A stretch of DNA of 64,000 nt, taken from positions 5,642,001 through 5,706,000 of the forward strand of contig NZ_CP079863.1 of NCBI RefSeq assembly GCF_025263485.1. Reading direction: 5' to 3'. Positions 1 to 9,356 of this stretch are shown here, piece by piece; positions within the stretch are counted from its first letter, which is position 1; each line of letters opens with the position of its first letter. The translations under genes and the position numbers were made by a program. Source of the DNA: Mycobacterium sp. SMC-2. Its GTDB lineage: Bacteria; Actinomycetota; Actinomycetes; Mycobacteriales; Mycobacteriaceae. Below the pieces are notes generated by a model that saw only the letters and a list, made by a program, of their open reading frames with translations, was not told where the DNA came from and ran no database searches.

Positions 1-39
1 CTGTGTGGTGACAACTGAACCGATGGGCGGTGAAACGCT

Positions 40-3000
40 ATGACGACAACGCAGACCATCGAGTCGGTGGTCATCGACTCGACCCTCGCTGCCCGGTATC
101 GCCCGCACTCCGGTCCGGTGCTACTCACCGGTGTCCAAGCCATCGCACGGCAGTTAGTCGAGCAACACGAACGCGATGCCCGCGCAGGTCGGCGGGTTGC
201 CACCTTTGTCTCGGGTTACCAGGGCAGCCCACTAGCCGGGCTCGACCAACTGCTGGCGAGCCTGCCCGAACTGGCATCGGAACACGACGTGCGCCTGGTC
301 CCTGGTGTGAATGAAGAGCTCGCCGCCACATCGGTGTGGGGAAGCCAGCTCGAACTGCCCGCCGGTACCCGCTCCTACGACGGCGTCGTCGGCGTCTGGT
401 ATGGCAAGGGCCCCGGTCTGGACCGTGCCAGCGATGCACTGCGCCACGCTGTCATGTACGGCGCGAACCCGGGCGGCGGAGCGCTAGCCCTGGTCGGCGA
501 CGACCCGGCGGCGAAATCGTCCAGCGTCCCCGTGGCGAGTGAACGCTCACTGGCGGCGCTGTCCATGCCCATCTTCTTTCCCCGCAATGCCGAAGAGATC
601 GTTGCATTCGGCCTCTACGGCGTCGCGTTGTCCCGCGCATCGGGATGCTGGCCCGCGCTGAAGATCGTGGCCGACGTGGCCGACGGCGTCTGGACTCTGG
701 ACAGAGATTTCACCGACTTCGGCATCACGGTTCCGTCGATCGAGTGGGAAGGCCAGCCCTGGTCGTATCGGCAGCACATACCTGCCGCACCACCGGACAG
801 TGTGCTGGCCGAGGCCGATCTATATGGGCCCCGATGGGCGATGGTCGAGGCCTTCAATGCCGCCAACGAGATCGACACCATCGAGGTGGATCCGGCTCAT
901 GCGTGGCTCGGGATCGTGGCCGTCGGCACCGCGTACGACTCGGTCCGAGAGGCCCTTTCCGCCCTGGACCTGACCGAAGACGACGTCGCGCGCAAGGGAA
1001 TTCGGATCCTGCGTGTTGGCATGCCCTACCCGCTGGGCGCCGAGAAAGTGCGCCGTCTGGCCCGTGGCGTCGAGCAGGTGCTCGTCGTCGAGGACAAGAC
1101 CGCGTTCGTCGAGCTCCAGGTCAAGGACATTCTGTATGGACGCAGCGACGCGCCGCAGGTTCTGGGTAAGCGCGGTCTCGACGGGCACACCCTGATTCCG
1201 CCGAACGGGCAATTGACCGCCGCCCGTTTGACCGGCCCGCTACGCACGGTTCTGAAGGGGCGAGTGGCCCTGGCCGCTCCGCCACCGCCCAGCCTCGAGC
1301 TGACCGTGCTGCCCACCAAGCGCACCGCGTACTTCTGCTCGGGCTGTCCGCACAACCGCTCCACCGCCGTCCCGGACGGCTCGTTGGCCGGCGGCGGTAT
1401 TGGGTGTCACACCCTGGTGACGATGTCCTCGCGCACCGACTCTCAGGTCACCGGGCTCACCCAGATGGGCGGCGAGGGCGCGCAGTGGATCGGCCAGTCC
1501 CCCTTCACCGATGTCGAGCATATCTTCCAAAACGTCGGCGACGGAACGTATTTCCATTCCGGCCAGCTGGCAGTGCAGGCCTGCGTAGCCGCGGGAGTCA
1601 ATATTACCTACAAGATCCTGTACAACTCCGCGGTCGCGATGACCGGCGCACAAGAGGTCGCGGGCGGACTGACGGTGCCTGAGCTGACACACAAGCTCAT
1701 CGCCGACGGTGTCACCAAGGTGATCGTTTGCGCCGATGAGCCCAAGCGGCACAAGGGTGCATCGTTCGCCAAAGGCGTTCTGGTCTGGGACCGTGATCGC
1801 CTCGACGAGGCGCAGCGACTCCTGCGGGACACCAAGGGGGTCACCGCGCTGATCTACGACCAGCAGTGCGCGGCCGAAGCCCGTCGCAAACGCAAGCGCG
1901 GCAAGTTGCCCGAGCGCAGGACCCGCGTCGTGATCAACGAGGCGGTCTGCGAGGGCTGTGGCGACTGCGGCGTGAAAAGCAATTGCCTGTCGGTGCAACC
2001 GATCGAGACGGAGCTGGGGCGAAAAACGCAGATCGATCAGAGCACCTGCAACACGGACTACTCGTGCCTGGACGGAAACTGCCCGTCGTTCGTGACGGTG
2101 GAACTTCCGCGGTCACGCCCCGCAACGGCGCCGCCGCAGGCTCCATCGCCACCGACGGTCAGCGATCCGAAGCGAATCGACATCAACGGTGTCTACAACA
2201 TCTTTCTGGCCGGCATCGGCGGGACCGGGATCGTGACCGTCAACCAAGTGCTTGCGATGGCCGCTCTGCACAACGGATTACACGTTGAAGGGCTCGACCA
2301 GACCGGCCTGAGCCAGAAGGCGGGTCCGGTGACATCGCACCTGCGGCTGAGCAACGAAACCGTTGAGTCGTCCAACCGCATCAGCCCGGCTACGGCCGAC
2401 TGCGTTCTCGCGTTCGACCTTCTCACCGCCGTCGACGCAGCTAACGTCGGCTACGGCAGCCCGGACCGCACGATCGGGGTCGCTTCGACCAGTCAAACTC
2501 CGACTGGCGACATGGTTTACAACAGCGCTGTCGGCTATCCGGCCACCGACGCCCTGTTGTCTCGGCTCGATGTGCAAACCCGCTCGCTGATTTCGTTCGA
2601 CGCGCTCGGCGCCGCCGAGCACCTGTTTGGCAGCACGACACCGGCCAACTTCCTGCTCGTCGGCGCCGCCTATCAGCTCGGCGCAATCCCTATCAGCGCC
2701 AGCGCGATCGAAGAGGCGATCGCCATCAACGGTGTCGCCGTGCAGGCCAATCAGAACGCGTTCCGGTGGGGACGTGTTGCGGTGGACAACCCCGAGGCCT
2801 TTCAGGGCGCCACCGCCCCGTCGGGACGGCCACCCCGACGCAACGTCACGACACCCAGCCGCCTGCTCGACTCGTGCACGGTGATGGGCACGACCCGCGA
2901 CACACTGGCACGCCGCACCGCGGACCTTGTTGCCTACCAAGGCAATCGCACTGCTGCGCGGTTGGTCAACGTGGTACAGCAGGCGTGGAATCGGGAGCGC

Positions 3001-3516
3001 GGCATCACCGATCGCACCGATCTCTCCGAGGCGGTGGTCAGGTACTTCTTCAAGCTTCTCGCCTATAAGGACGAGTACGAGGTGGCGCGAATGCTGACCG
3101 ACTCCGACTTCCGGCACTTCGTCCAAAGTCAGGTCCCAGGCGGGGGAAAGCTAACCTACAAGCTGCATCCGCCGCTGCTGAAGGCGCTCGGGCGCCGCAA
3201 GAAGATCAGCCTGGGGCCCCGCACACACTTCATGTTGCGGCTGTTAGCGAAGGGCAAGTTCCTCCGGGGCACGGTTCTCGACCCGTTCGGTCACACGCGG
3301 ATGCGACGCCTGGAGCGTCGACTCGCCGCACATTACGAGACAACCATCCTCGAACTCTTGTCGTCGCTCACCGCCGAGAACTACGGCAGGGCCGTGGCCA
3401 TTGCTCGCGCCCCCGAACTGATCCGCGGGTACGAAGAAGTGAAGATGCACAATCTGGAGCGCTATTTCACACGGCTGGGCGAACTCGGAATCGATACCCC
3501 GCCGTTGTTGCCGTGA
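40..3516 (+). CDS. Indolepyruvate ferredoxin oxidoreductase family protein (fused 2-oxoacid:ferredoxin oxidoreductase)
   Basis: A 1158-residue cytoplasmic enzyme of the family that decarboxylates 2-oxo acids such as indolepyruvate to acyl-CoA and passes electrons to ferredoxin. Visible parts in order: an N-terminal pyrimidine-binding-like domain; a CSGCPHN motif near residue 430; a TPP-binding region containing GIGCHTL (about 453) and GGEGAQW; a ferredoxin-like cysteine cluster CEGCGDCG near 636; and a gamma-type domain with GIGGTGIVTVNQ near 725. The length fits the single-chain actinobacterial form in which the alpha, beta and gamma parts are fused. The ATG at 40 follows a GGCGGTG ribosome-binding site. 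It stands alone on the plus strand, with no ferredoxin gene beside it in the window. The substrate cannot be decided from sequence. Confidence 0.93.
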   Translation: MTTTQTIESVVIDSTLAARYRPHSGPVLLTGVQAIARQLVEQHERDARAGRRVATFVSGYQGSPLAGLDQLLASLPELASEHDVRLVPGVNEELAATSVWGSQLELPAGTRSYDGVVGVWYGKGPGLDRASDALRHAVMYGANPGGGALALVGDDPAAKSSSVPVASERSLAALSMPIFFPRNAEEIVAFGLYGVALSRASGCWPALKIVADVADGVWTLDRDFTDFGITVPSIEWEGQPWSYRQHIPAAPPDSVLAEADLYGPRWAMVEAFNAANEIDTIEVDPAHAWLGIVAVGTAYDSVREALSALDLTEDDVARKGIRILRVGMPYPLGAEKVRRLARGVEQVLVVEDKTAFVELQVKDILYGRSDAPQVLGKRGLDGHTLIPPNGQLTAARLTGPLRTVLKGRVALAAPPPPSLELTVLPTKRTAYFCSGCPHNRSTAVPDGSLAGGGIGCHTLVTMSSRTDSQVTGLTQMGGEGAQWIGQSPFTDVEHIFQNVGDGTYFHSGQLAVQACVAAGVNITYKILYNSAVAMTGAQEVAGGLTVPELTHKLIADGVTKVIVCADEPKRHKGASFAKGVLVWDRDRLDEAQRLLRDTKGVTALIYDQQCAAEARRKRKRGKLPERRTRVVINEAVCEGCGDCGVKSNCLSVQPIETELGRKTQIDQSTCNTDYSCLDGNCPSFVTVELPRSRPATAPPQAPSPPTVSDPKRIDINGVYNIFLAGIGGTGIVTVNQVLAMAALHNGLHVEGLDQTGLSQKAGPVTSHLRLSNETVESSNRISPATADCVLAFDLLTAVDAANVGYGSPDRTIGVASTSQTPTGDMVYNSAVGYPATDALLSRLDVQTRSLISFDALGAAEHLFGSTTPANFLLVGAAYQLGAIPISASAIEEAIAINGVAVQANQNAFRWGRVAVDNPEAFQGATAPSGRPPRRNVTTPSRLLDSCTVMGTTRDTLARRTADLVAYQGNRTAARLVNVVQQAWNRERGITDRTDLSEAVVRYFFKLLAYKDEYEVARMLTDSDFRHFVQSQVPGGGKLTYKLHPPLLKALGRRKKISLGPRTHFMLRLLAKGKFLRGTVLDPFGHTRMRRLERRLAAHYETTILELLSSLTAENYGRAVAIARAPELIRGYEEVKMHNLERYFTRLGELGIDTPPLLP

Positions 3517-3778
3517 CGGGTGTCTCCGGAACCTGCGCAACACATACCCAGGCCACGTAGGAACTTGCCAACCCTCATACACATCCCCTGCTCTGCCCGG
3601 AAAAGATCCGCTTTAGCCGCGCGCGGCCGACGTCCAGGGAGCCGACCAGAGTCGTCATCCTGCGCCGACCTTGCCGATGGCTCGTTTCGAGTTGGGGCCG
3701 AAGCGCCCGGATATCAGGACGACGGCTGTTGCGGCCTGTTGGTGTCTACGCAGGTCGGCGGCGACTGGCCTGGAACAG

Positions 3779-4648
3779 TCACCGTTGTTTGTCTTTGCGG
3801 GTTTGCCGCTGATGCGGATGAATCCAGGTCGCAGGCGGCGGATACAACGGCTGCATGGCCGGTATCGGTTTGAACGGCCTCCACTGACCCCAGGGTTGGG
3901 CGAGGCGGTCAAGGATGACGGCCAACACGGCGGGGTTCGACGCCAAGCCGATATGGCTGCTGCGGACCTCGACGTTCTCGGCGCACGGGTTACCGGCGTT
4001 GGGGCCGGTCTCGTCGATGCTCAAGTGCCAGGGGGCGAAGCCGTCGTTGCGGCTGTACACCGCCGTCGCGGGCACCGTCAGTGGGGGACGTTCGTGCTCC
4101 TGCACCGTCAACAGGTCAAGCTCTGCGCAGTGCCGTGCAACGAATCGCTCCCAGTTTTGGCGCCCAAAGGGTATGTGCGCGAACTGGTCGTGGGCGAGCA
4201 TCCGGAATGGGCTGCCCAGCGTGATCACCTGACGTATTCGTTCGGGCCGATCCCGGGCGAGCATGCGGGCGTAGATACCACCCAGACTCCAGCCGAGGAC
4301 GGTGATGGGGGTGTCGTGCAGGGCGTACAAGTCGTCGACCCGGCCCCGCAGGCCCGCCAACTGCGTCTGGTCGAGTCCGAGGTTGCGGCCCTGGTTCCAG
4401 CCGTGAACCGAATACCCTTGCCCGCTAACACCCCACCGCAGGTGGGCTGTGGATCCGTCGCCGCCCATGCCGCCGGGCAACACGAGAACCGCGTGTGGCT
4501 CGCCCGCAGAGTGCAGCCTCGTCAGAATCGACCGCGTGAGGACATAAGCTGCCGCCTCCATCGGAGCCCTGAGCTCCAGCAGTTGCCGTCGCAGACGCAT
4601 GTACCCGACGGCCGGCCGCCCGGGAACTGCCGGCTGGCGTGTTGTCAT
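3779..4648 (-). CDS. Alpha/beta hydrolase
   Basis: A 289-residue alpha/beta-hydrolase fold protein, possibly an esterase or lipase. The nucleophile elbow GWSLGG and a nearby Asp (in YSRNDGFAPW) and His (in SSHIGL) make up a plausible Ser-Asp-His triad. No signal peptide is obvious. I chose the start at 4648 because its ATG overlaps the TGA of the upstream reading frame as ATGA and has AAGGGGAC in front. The longer frame starting at 4753 would run through the end of the upstream remnant. Its neighbour upstream is the tail of a wax-ester-synthase-like gene, so it was probably the second gene of a lipid-ester operon whose first gene has decayed. Confidence 0.8.
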   Translation of the reverse strand: MTTRQPAVPGRPAVGYMRLRRQLLELRAPMEAAAYVLTRSILTRLHSAGEPHAVLVLPGGMGGDGSTAHLRWGVSGQGYSVHGWNQGRNLGLDQTQLAGLRGRVDDLYALHDTPITVLGWSLGGIYARMLARDRPERIRQVITLGSPFRMLAHDQFAHIPFGRQNWERFVARHCAELDLLTVQEHERPPLTVPATAVYSRNDGFAPWHLSIDETGPNAGNPCAENVEVRSSHIGLASNPAVLAVILDRLAQPWGQWRPFKPIPAMQPLYPPPATWIHPHQRQTRKDKQR

Positions 4649-4863
4649 GAGGTCCCCTTCGGGTGTTTGCGGACTGACCGGACTGGTTGATGTGAGCGCG
4701 CCACATCGCGCAAGCTGTTGAATGCGTCGCGTATGCACTGCTTGTAGTGCCACGGATCGGGGAGCCCGTCGCGGTCGGCGGTGAAAAACAGTCTGAGTTC
4801 ACCCTCGTAGCCGACGACGATGTTCATCAGGCGCATCCCATCGGATACCGGGCCGAATCCGCC
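4645..4863 (-). pseudogene. C-terminal remnant of a WS/DGAT-like (DUF1298) acyltransferase
   Basis: About 70 codons, ending in a TGA that overlaps the hydrolase ATG. They contain GPVSDGMRLMNIVV, then YEGELRLFFTADRD and LPD. This resembles the end of the DUF1298 domain of wax ester synthase/diacylglycerol acyltransferases (pattern: g-pv-dg-l-i, sYdg-l-fgl-aDRd-vpD). The remaining roughly 400 residues, including the HHxxxDG motif, are absent: upstream the frame becomes unrelated sequence that overlaps the cupin promoter. A reading as a short intact 63-residue gene from ATG 4836 is possible but unlikely. The family assignment is by eye. Confidence 0.5.
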
Positions 4864-4879
4864 CCTCCGATAACATTCT

Positions 4880-4894
4880 TGACAGATTGTGTCA
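4880..4894. promoter_or_regulatory. Inverted repeat TGACA-N5-TGTCA upstream of the cupin gene
   Basis: The sequence TGACAGATTGTGTCA has perfect 5-bp arms and lies 48 bp before the cupin start at 4943. The outer arms equal those of the recurrent 16-bp operator elsewhere in the window, but the spacing is one base shorter and the inner bases differ. It may be a degenerate or unrelated site. Confidence 0.3.
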
Positions 4895-4942
4895 CGACCG
4901 GACGATCTGTGCAGCCCGCAAGGCATGAAAGGTGGTGCGGCT

Positions 4943-5446
4943 ATGAGGGGTGGTCCGTCGATCAAACACCTCGACGACGTTCCGGCCGAGGAGATGCTGC
5001 GGTACGAATTCGACGACGGTCGCACGGCGTCGATCTGGGAGAAGTGGATCGAGATGTCGCCGCGATATTTCGCGTTCTGGAACAAGTGGGATCCGGGAGC
5101 CATCTCACCCCGACATGGCCACACCGGCGATCACAGCAACTTCATCCTGTCGGGTGAGCTTCGCTGCGGTGACGTGGTCTGCGGGCCAGGCACTCACATC
5201 ATGCTCGAGTGGGGCGATGTATTCGGCCCATGGGAGGCCGGCCCGGAAGGCTGTGAGTTATACGGATTCATCGCTGGTGAGGGGTCGCCGTTCAACGGGG
5301 ACACCATGGCCTACGAAGCTCTGCTGAAGGAACGCGGCGCCCGCATAGTGCCGACGCCAATGCCAAAGCGCCTCCCACCGTGGATCGTTGCCAAGCTCGG
5401 CGGCAGCTTCACATCCTCGGTGACAAGCTGGGATTCCGAGGTTTGA
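4943..5446 (+). CDS. Cupin-domain protein
   Basis: A 167-residue single-domain cupin. The first metal-binding motif is visible as RHGHTGDHSNFILSGE (His-x-His plus Glu) and is followed by a CGPGTHIMLEWGD stretch typical of the second cupin motif. Such proteins can be dioxygenases, isomerases or sensors, and I cannot choose. The ATG at 4943 has AAAGGTGG seven bases upstream; the in-frame ATG at 4925 and a start at 4889 are alternatives with no good ribosome-binding site. It lies between two decayed lipid genes and has an inverted repeat in its promoter. Confidence 0.75.
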   Translation: MRGGPSIKHLDDVPAEEMLRYEFDDGRTASIWEKWIEMSPRYFAFWNKWDPGAISPRHGHTGDHSNFILSGELRCGDVVCGPGTHIMLEWGDVFGPWEAGPEGCELYGFIAGEGSPFNGDTMAYEALLKERGARIVPTPMPKRLPPWIVAKLGGSFTSSVTSWDSEV

Positions 5447-5484
5447 CAACGGATCTGGGTCTGCCTCCAGGTGTGGGCCGACGT

Positions 5485-5796
5485 ATGACCGGGCTGGATC
5501 TGTCGTGCTTGATCCCTCCTGGAACGCGCATGAGGTGGCTGGAACGGATCAGCGACGTCCATGCCGGCAGCGACTGGCCGGCCGTGGCCGACGCGTTCGG
5601 GTCCGTCACGGGCCGGGAGCTGATCGGCAAGGCGGTCGCTACCGCAGAGTATTTGACCGCCCTCGACGTCGCGGACGGCTGTGCGGTGCCGGCACTACTC
5701 ACCACCAACGCGGACGCGTTGGCGTTGTTGATCGGCGGTGTGGCCCAACACACTATTGGCGGAGTCCTTGCCCGAACTGATCAGCTGTGTCAATGA
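5485..5796 (+). pseudogene. N-terminal remnant of a fatty-acid/AMP-binding CoA ligase (FadD-like)
   Basis: A 103-codon frame with VTGRELIGKAVATAEYL, then VADGCAVPALLTTNADALA. This matches the early part of mycobacterial acyl-CoA synthetases (segment before the P-loop, pattern tgreL-g-a-A-L---v--G-vP-l--t--da-a). Similarity stops near position 5745, and the frame ends 50 bases later with unrelated residues. The AMP-binding and adenylation motifs are missing, so no enzyme can be made. The call rests on visual similarity only. Confidence 0.5.
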
Positions 5797-6168
5797 GCGC
5801 GTCGAGTTGCGTTGCGGTGACCTGCTCTTCACCGTGACGACCGCCGGTGTCGGCCGTGAGGACGGCCGATTCCTGTAACCTGGCGATGTCGCCGAGACGG
5901 AAATCGAGGGTATCGGGCTACTCCGCAAGTACCGTGGGAGAGCGAGTGACCTGAGGCTGCCATTCCTGCCTGCACAGGTGAGGCAGGTGACGCGGTGAAC
6001 GTGGGTTTGCTCACATCGGCGCGCGCCGGTCCCAGATATTGATGCGGCATGAGCCATACTTAGACAAGTAGCACATCAAGTGATCAGGTTGTTCCGGTCG
6101 GTCACAAAGACGCAGCAATCGTGGCCCATTCCGTGGCTGAGTGGCTTGCTAACGAGGTGAAATGACAC
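5797..6168. other. Intergenic stretch with a possible minus-strand gene fragment
   Basis: No complete gene is seen. On the minus strand, positions 5917 to 5753 give an open fragment (beginning PDTLDFRLGDIARL, ending QFGQGLRQ, then TAG) without a start codon. It looks protein-like but matches nothing I recognise, and it overlaps the end of the ligase remnant. A short inverted repeat TACTT-N4-AAGTA at about 6058-6071 precedes the TetR gene and could be its operator. Confidence 0.3.
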
Positions 6169-6786
6169 ATGGCTGGAAGTGATCAGCGGTCGGAGAAGAC
6201 CGTCGAGAAAATCGTGGCCGGCACGATGAAGGCGATCACCCGGCAAGGGATACACAAGCTTTCGGTGAGTGACATCTGCGAATCCTCTGGTGTAGCCCGC
6301 GGCACCTTCTACCGCTACTTCACCAGCAAAGACGATGTATTGGCCACGCTGGGCCGGTATTTCGAAGACGGTGTCGCCGACGCGTTTGCGGCTGCGATCG
6401 AGGCCAACCCCGACCCTGCCGCCCGTGTCCAGGTGGTGTTGGACACCATCATCGCCAACCGCGCCGCCGGTGGGAATTTCGTCCGGATGCTCGATGTAGC
6501 ACCCGATTTCACGTTGTGGTTTATTCGCGAGACATTCCCGAAACTCGTCGACGCGGTCACCGCGGCGTTGGGTCCGGCCGCCGACGAATCGCCGCTGGTA
6601 CTCAGTGGGGCGTTGACGAAGCGCCAACTCGGTGAGCTGTTCTTGCGCAGCGTCATGTCGATCCTGTTCCTGCCCGGTGACCGCTCCGACGAGGTGCCCA
6701 CCATGATCACGGCGTTGTTTCGCGTCGTGCCGCCGGCGGCGACCACAAAGCGAGCCAACCGGCGACCACGCGCGAAGGCCAGCTGA
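6169..6786 (+). CDS. TetR/AcrR family transcriptional regulator
   Basis: A 205-residue regulator with an N-terminal TetR helix-turn-helix at about residues 10-60 (KLSVSDICESSGVARGTFYR, then YFTSKDDVL) and a helical ligand domain. The ATG at 6169 follows GAGGTGAAATGACAC. The C terminus is basic (KRANRRPRAK). It lies between decayed genes and a dead transposase, so its targets are unclear. The kinase gene at 7354 is the nearest intact gene downstream. Confidence 0.88.
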   Translation: MAGSDQRSEKTVEKIVAGTMKAITRQGIHKLSVSDICESSGVARGTFYRYFTSKDDVLATLGRYFEDGVADAFAAAIEANPDPAARVQVVLDTIIANRAAGGNFVRMLDVAPDFTLWFIRETFPKLVDAVTAALGPAADESPLVLSGALTKRQLGELFLRSVMSILFLPGDRSDEVPTMITALFRVVPPAATTKRANRRPRAKAS

Positions 6787-6884
6787 CCTTCACCCCGGTT
6801 AGCGGGGCGCCATCCGCAGCGCACCGTTGGGTCCGATCGTTTCCCCGTTCAGCATCGGTTTGCGACGATCTGCTCGGCAAGCAA

Positions 6885-7266
6885 GGCGAATTCACCTGCG
6901 CCCAAGCCCACCGGGTCGTTGTCGTGGACCGCTGCTGGCCCGGTAACCGCAACGACGTTGTGGTTGCCCGTCGCACACTGTGACACACCTTCTTGACGGC
7001 CGTGTCGTCCTCGGCGACGGCGGCTACCGCGGCATCACGTCGATCACTGCGCCGCGGCGCGACAAGACCGGCCGCATCATCCGCAATGACCTCTACCACA
7101 CTTATCGCCGCATCAGAGCCCGCGTCGAACATGTCATCGCCGGCTCGAAGACTGACAAATGCTCCGCCAATGCCGCCGCTGCGGCGACGTCATCAACTAC
7201 AGCGTCCAAACCATCAGTGGACTCTGGACCCTCAAGACCCATACCCAATTACGGGTCAACGCCTAG
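6885..7266 (+). pseudogene. Frameshifted remnant of an IS5-type DDE transposase
   Basis: Pieces of a DDE transposase read in successive frames: first GNRNDVVVARRT (to about 6978, then a stop); then HLLDGRVVLGDGGYRGI and RARVEHVIAG (6980-7155); then MLRQCRRCGDVINYSV, ending in TAG at 7264-7266. The GDGGYRG and R-x-R-VEHVIA motifs are those around the second Asp and the catalytic Glu. At least two frameshifts and loss of the N-terminal half make it inactive. No terminal inverted repeats were found. Confidence 0.65.
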
Positions 7267-7322
7267 TCAACCGTTCTAAGCAGGCGCCAAATAGGCTCCT
7301 TACCTATGCTTCGGTGATAACG

Positions 7323-7338
7323 TGACAGTCAACTGTCA
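7323..7338. promoter_or_regulatory. Recurrent 16-bp operator, site 1
   Basis: TGACAGT-CA-ACTGTCA: perfect 7-bp arms, ending 15 bp before the ATG at 7354. Five more copies of this palindrome occur in the window, all in promoter regions. The size and symmetry fit a TetR-family dimer. Its position next to the start suggests repression of the kinase gene. Confidence 0.7.
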
Positions 7339-7353
7339 TTCTTGAGGTCGACG

Positions 7354-8484
7354 ATGAGGATTGCGATGACCGGCCAAGCCCTGCGAGTCATGCTTCAGTC
7401 AGCCGATGACGTGACGCCCGATGTTTTGACGTCGCTTTTGCGCCGACACGACCCTGACGTGGCGGTAACCGGCGTCACGGTGGGGCACACCTGGCAGGGC
7501 ACCACTTCGCACTTGCACTTCGATGTGACCTATGCGGATCCAAATACCCGGCTTCCGCAGCGGCTCTTCGTCAAAACGCAATTGAGCACGGTGCACGAAC
7601 TGCCGGAGGCCTTCGACGAATCGCTGTCCGAAGGGGGTGGCGGGACCGTGCTGTACGACGACGAGACCAGGTTCTACCGTGACCTTCGTCCGGACCTGGA
7701 CGTCGAGACCATGACGACGTACTTCGCCGAGCATCTGGACGGTCCATCGCAGTTTCTCATCATCGGCGAGGACATCACCTTGCGCGGCGCACAGGTCCCC
7801 GACGCGGTAGCCGGGCTTTCCGTCGAGCAGGTCGACGCGCTGCTGGCAACGTTGAGCCGAGTGCATGCCCCGTTCTGGGGCAGCCCGCGGCTGGCCGACG
7901 GCGGCGACCTGTCCTGGCTGCAGCATCCCGTCACCGGCGGGTTCGCAGACTTCCTGCGCGACAACGGGTTTGCGATTATCCGCGCCCTCATCGAGGCCCC
8001 GTACAAGAAGGCGCTGCTCGATGCCGCGGGCACCGACATGGACGGAATGGAGGCGGCGTTCTGGAGACTCCAGGAGCGGGTGGCCCGCGATCCGATCACG
8101 CTGCTGCACGGCGACCCACATCCACGCAACACGTATGCGTTGCCCAACGGCCAAATGGGCGTCCTTGACTGGCAGCTGGTTCGGCGCGGCTCGTGGTCAC
8201 ACGACGTCGGCTATGCGTTGATCGGCGCGCTGTCGCCGGAGCTTCGGCGGGCCCACGAGCGCGAGCTGCTGGACAATTACCGCGGCCGGCTGCTCGACGC
8301 CGGTGTCACCTCGGTACCCGACCGCGAAGCGATGTGGGCCGCGTTTCGCCAGAGCCCCGCCTGGGGCTTCTGCATGTGGGCGATCGCGCCCGACCAGATG
8401 TATTCGGTCGAGGTCGTCAACGCGGTGCTTAGCCGCTTCGCCGAGGCCTATTTGGACCTGGGCACCGGCAAGCTATTGAGCTGA
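7354..8484 (+). CDS. APH/choline-kinase-like phosphotransferase
   Basis: A 376-residue aminoglycoside-phosphotransferase-fold kinase. The catalytic loop LLHGDPHPRNT (HGDxHxxN) and the metal-binding LDWQ are intact, so it should be active. Members in acyl-CoA catabolic settings phosphorylate hydroxyacyl or other small hydroxyl substrates; true antibiotic resistance is unlikely here. I chose ATG 7354, six bases after GAGG; a TTG at 7342 and an ATG at 7366 are also in frame. The palindromic operator directly upstream also occurs before the acyl-CoA-dehydrogenase operon that converges on this gene, which links the two functionally. Confidence 0.82.
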   Translation: MRIAMTGQALRVMLQSADDVTPDVLTSLLRRHDPDVAVTGVTVGHTWQGTTSHLHFDVTYADPNTRLPQRLFVKTQLSTVHELPEAFDESLSEGGGGTVLYDDETRFYRDLRPDLDVETMTTYFAEHLDGPSQFLIIGEDITLRGAQVPDAVAGLSVEQVDALLATLSRVHAPFWGSPRLADGGDLSWLQHPVTGGFADFLRDNGFAIIRALIEAPYKKALLDAAGTDMDGMEAAFWRLQERVARDPITLLHGDPHPRNTYALPNGQMGVLDWQLVRRGSWSHDVGYALIGALSPELRRAHERELLDNYRGRLLDAGVTSVPDREAMWAAFRQSPAWGFCMWAIAPDQMYSVEVVNAVLSRFAEAYLDLGTGKLLS

Positions 8485-8515
8485 TCCTGCGGCGCCAGAC
8501 CAGCACTAGGCCGCC

Positions 8516-9337
8516 TCAGGTCATATTCATGCCGGCGTCGAGCATTAGCGTTGTGCCGGTGTAGTACCGGCCACTGTCCGATACCAGGAACAACACGGTT
8601 TCGGAGACGTCGGCCGGTTCGATCACCGTGACCGGCAGGGCATTGGCCATCGCCTTGGCAAGATGTTCGTGCTGGGCGATCACCTCGAACAGTGCCGGGT
8701 TCTCCATGATCATGGAGGTGTTGACCCCGGTCGGCGCGATCGCCATGACGCGGATGTTCTTTGTTGCCAGGCGCTGGGCGTAGGCCCGCACCAGTCCGGT
8801 GACGCCGATCTTGGCCGCGGCGTAGGCATCCGCGCCGCCGCTGCCGTCGGTGAGGGCCTTCAGACCCGCCATCGAACTGGTGGCCACGATGGCGCCGCCA
8901 CGGTCGGACTTCAGCATGTGGGCGCTGGCGATCTGAAGGGTATTCCAGACACCGGTGAGCAGCACGCCAATGCCGAGTTCCCACGCCGCCTCGGGATCGG
9001 GTTCGTCCACCCGGTTCAACAGGATCCCCGCATTGGCAACCACAGTATCGATGTAGCCGAATTCCGCTACGCCGTCGTCGAAGGCGGCCTGAAGTGCTTT
9101 GCGGTCGCGGACGTCAGCCTGGCGGGCGATCATCCGCCGACCGGTTTTCTCCACCAGGTTGACAGTCTCGTCGAGGTCTTCCGGTGTGGCCATCGCATAC
9201 AGCACGCCGTCGAGTTGGCGACAGATATCGACACCGACGATGTCAGCCCCCTCCTCGGCCAATCTGACTGCGTGGGATCGGCCCTGGCCCTTGCCGGCGC
9301 CGGTGATAAAGGCGACGCGACCGTCCATTCTGCCCAT
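8516..9337 (-). CDS. Mycofactocin-coupled SDR family oxidoreductase
   Basis: A 273-residue short-chain dehydrogenase with the cofactor loop TGAGKGQGRSHA followed by VGVDIC, and the Ser-Tyr-Lys triad (SSM; YAAAK). The GQGRSHA signature and the insertion after the second strand (PEDLDETVNLVEKTGRRM) mark the mycofactocin-associated subfamily, in which NAD stays bound and is reoxidised through mycofactocin. I start at ATG 9337 with AGGGAGC upstream; the track to 9391 is longer. It is the last gene of the minus-strand operon beginning at 14064. The substrate is probably a secondary alcohol of that operon's pathway. Confidence 0.88.
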   Translation of the reverse strand: MGRMDGRVAFITGAGKGQGRSHAVRLAEEGADIVGVDICRQLDGVLYAMATPEDLDETVNLVEKTGRRMIARQADVRDRKALQAAFDDGVAEFGYIDTVVANAGILLNRVDEPDPEAAWELGIGVLLTGVWNTLQIASAHMLKSDRGGAIVATSSMAGLKALTDGSGGADAYAAAKIGVTGLVRAYAQRLATKNIRVMAIAPTGVNTSMIMENPALFEVIAQHEHLAKAMANALPVTVIEPADVSETVLFLVSDSGRYYTGTTLMLDAGMNMT

Positions 9338-9356
9338 GGGCTGCTCCCTATGCTGG

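Noticed and set aside
3671..4690. A 339-codon plus-strand frame
   Set aside because: Antisense to the alpha/beta hydrolase whose GWSLGG motif and start overlap are clear. Composition is that of a shadow.
9163..9178. TGACAGT inside the SDR gene (also near 22386 and 29648)
   Set aside because: Only one arm is present and the first two lie within coding sequence; they were not counted as operators.
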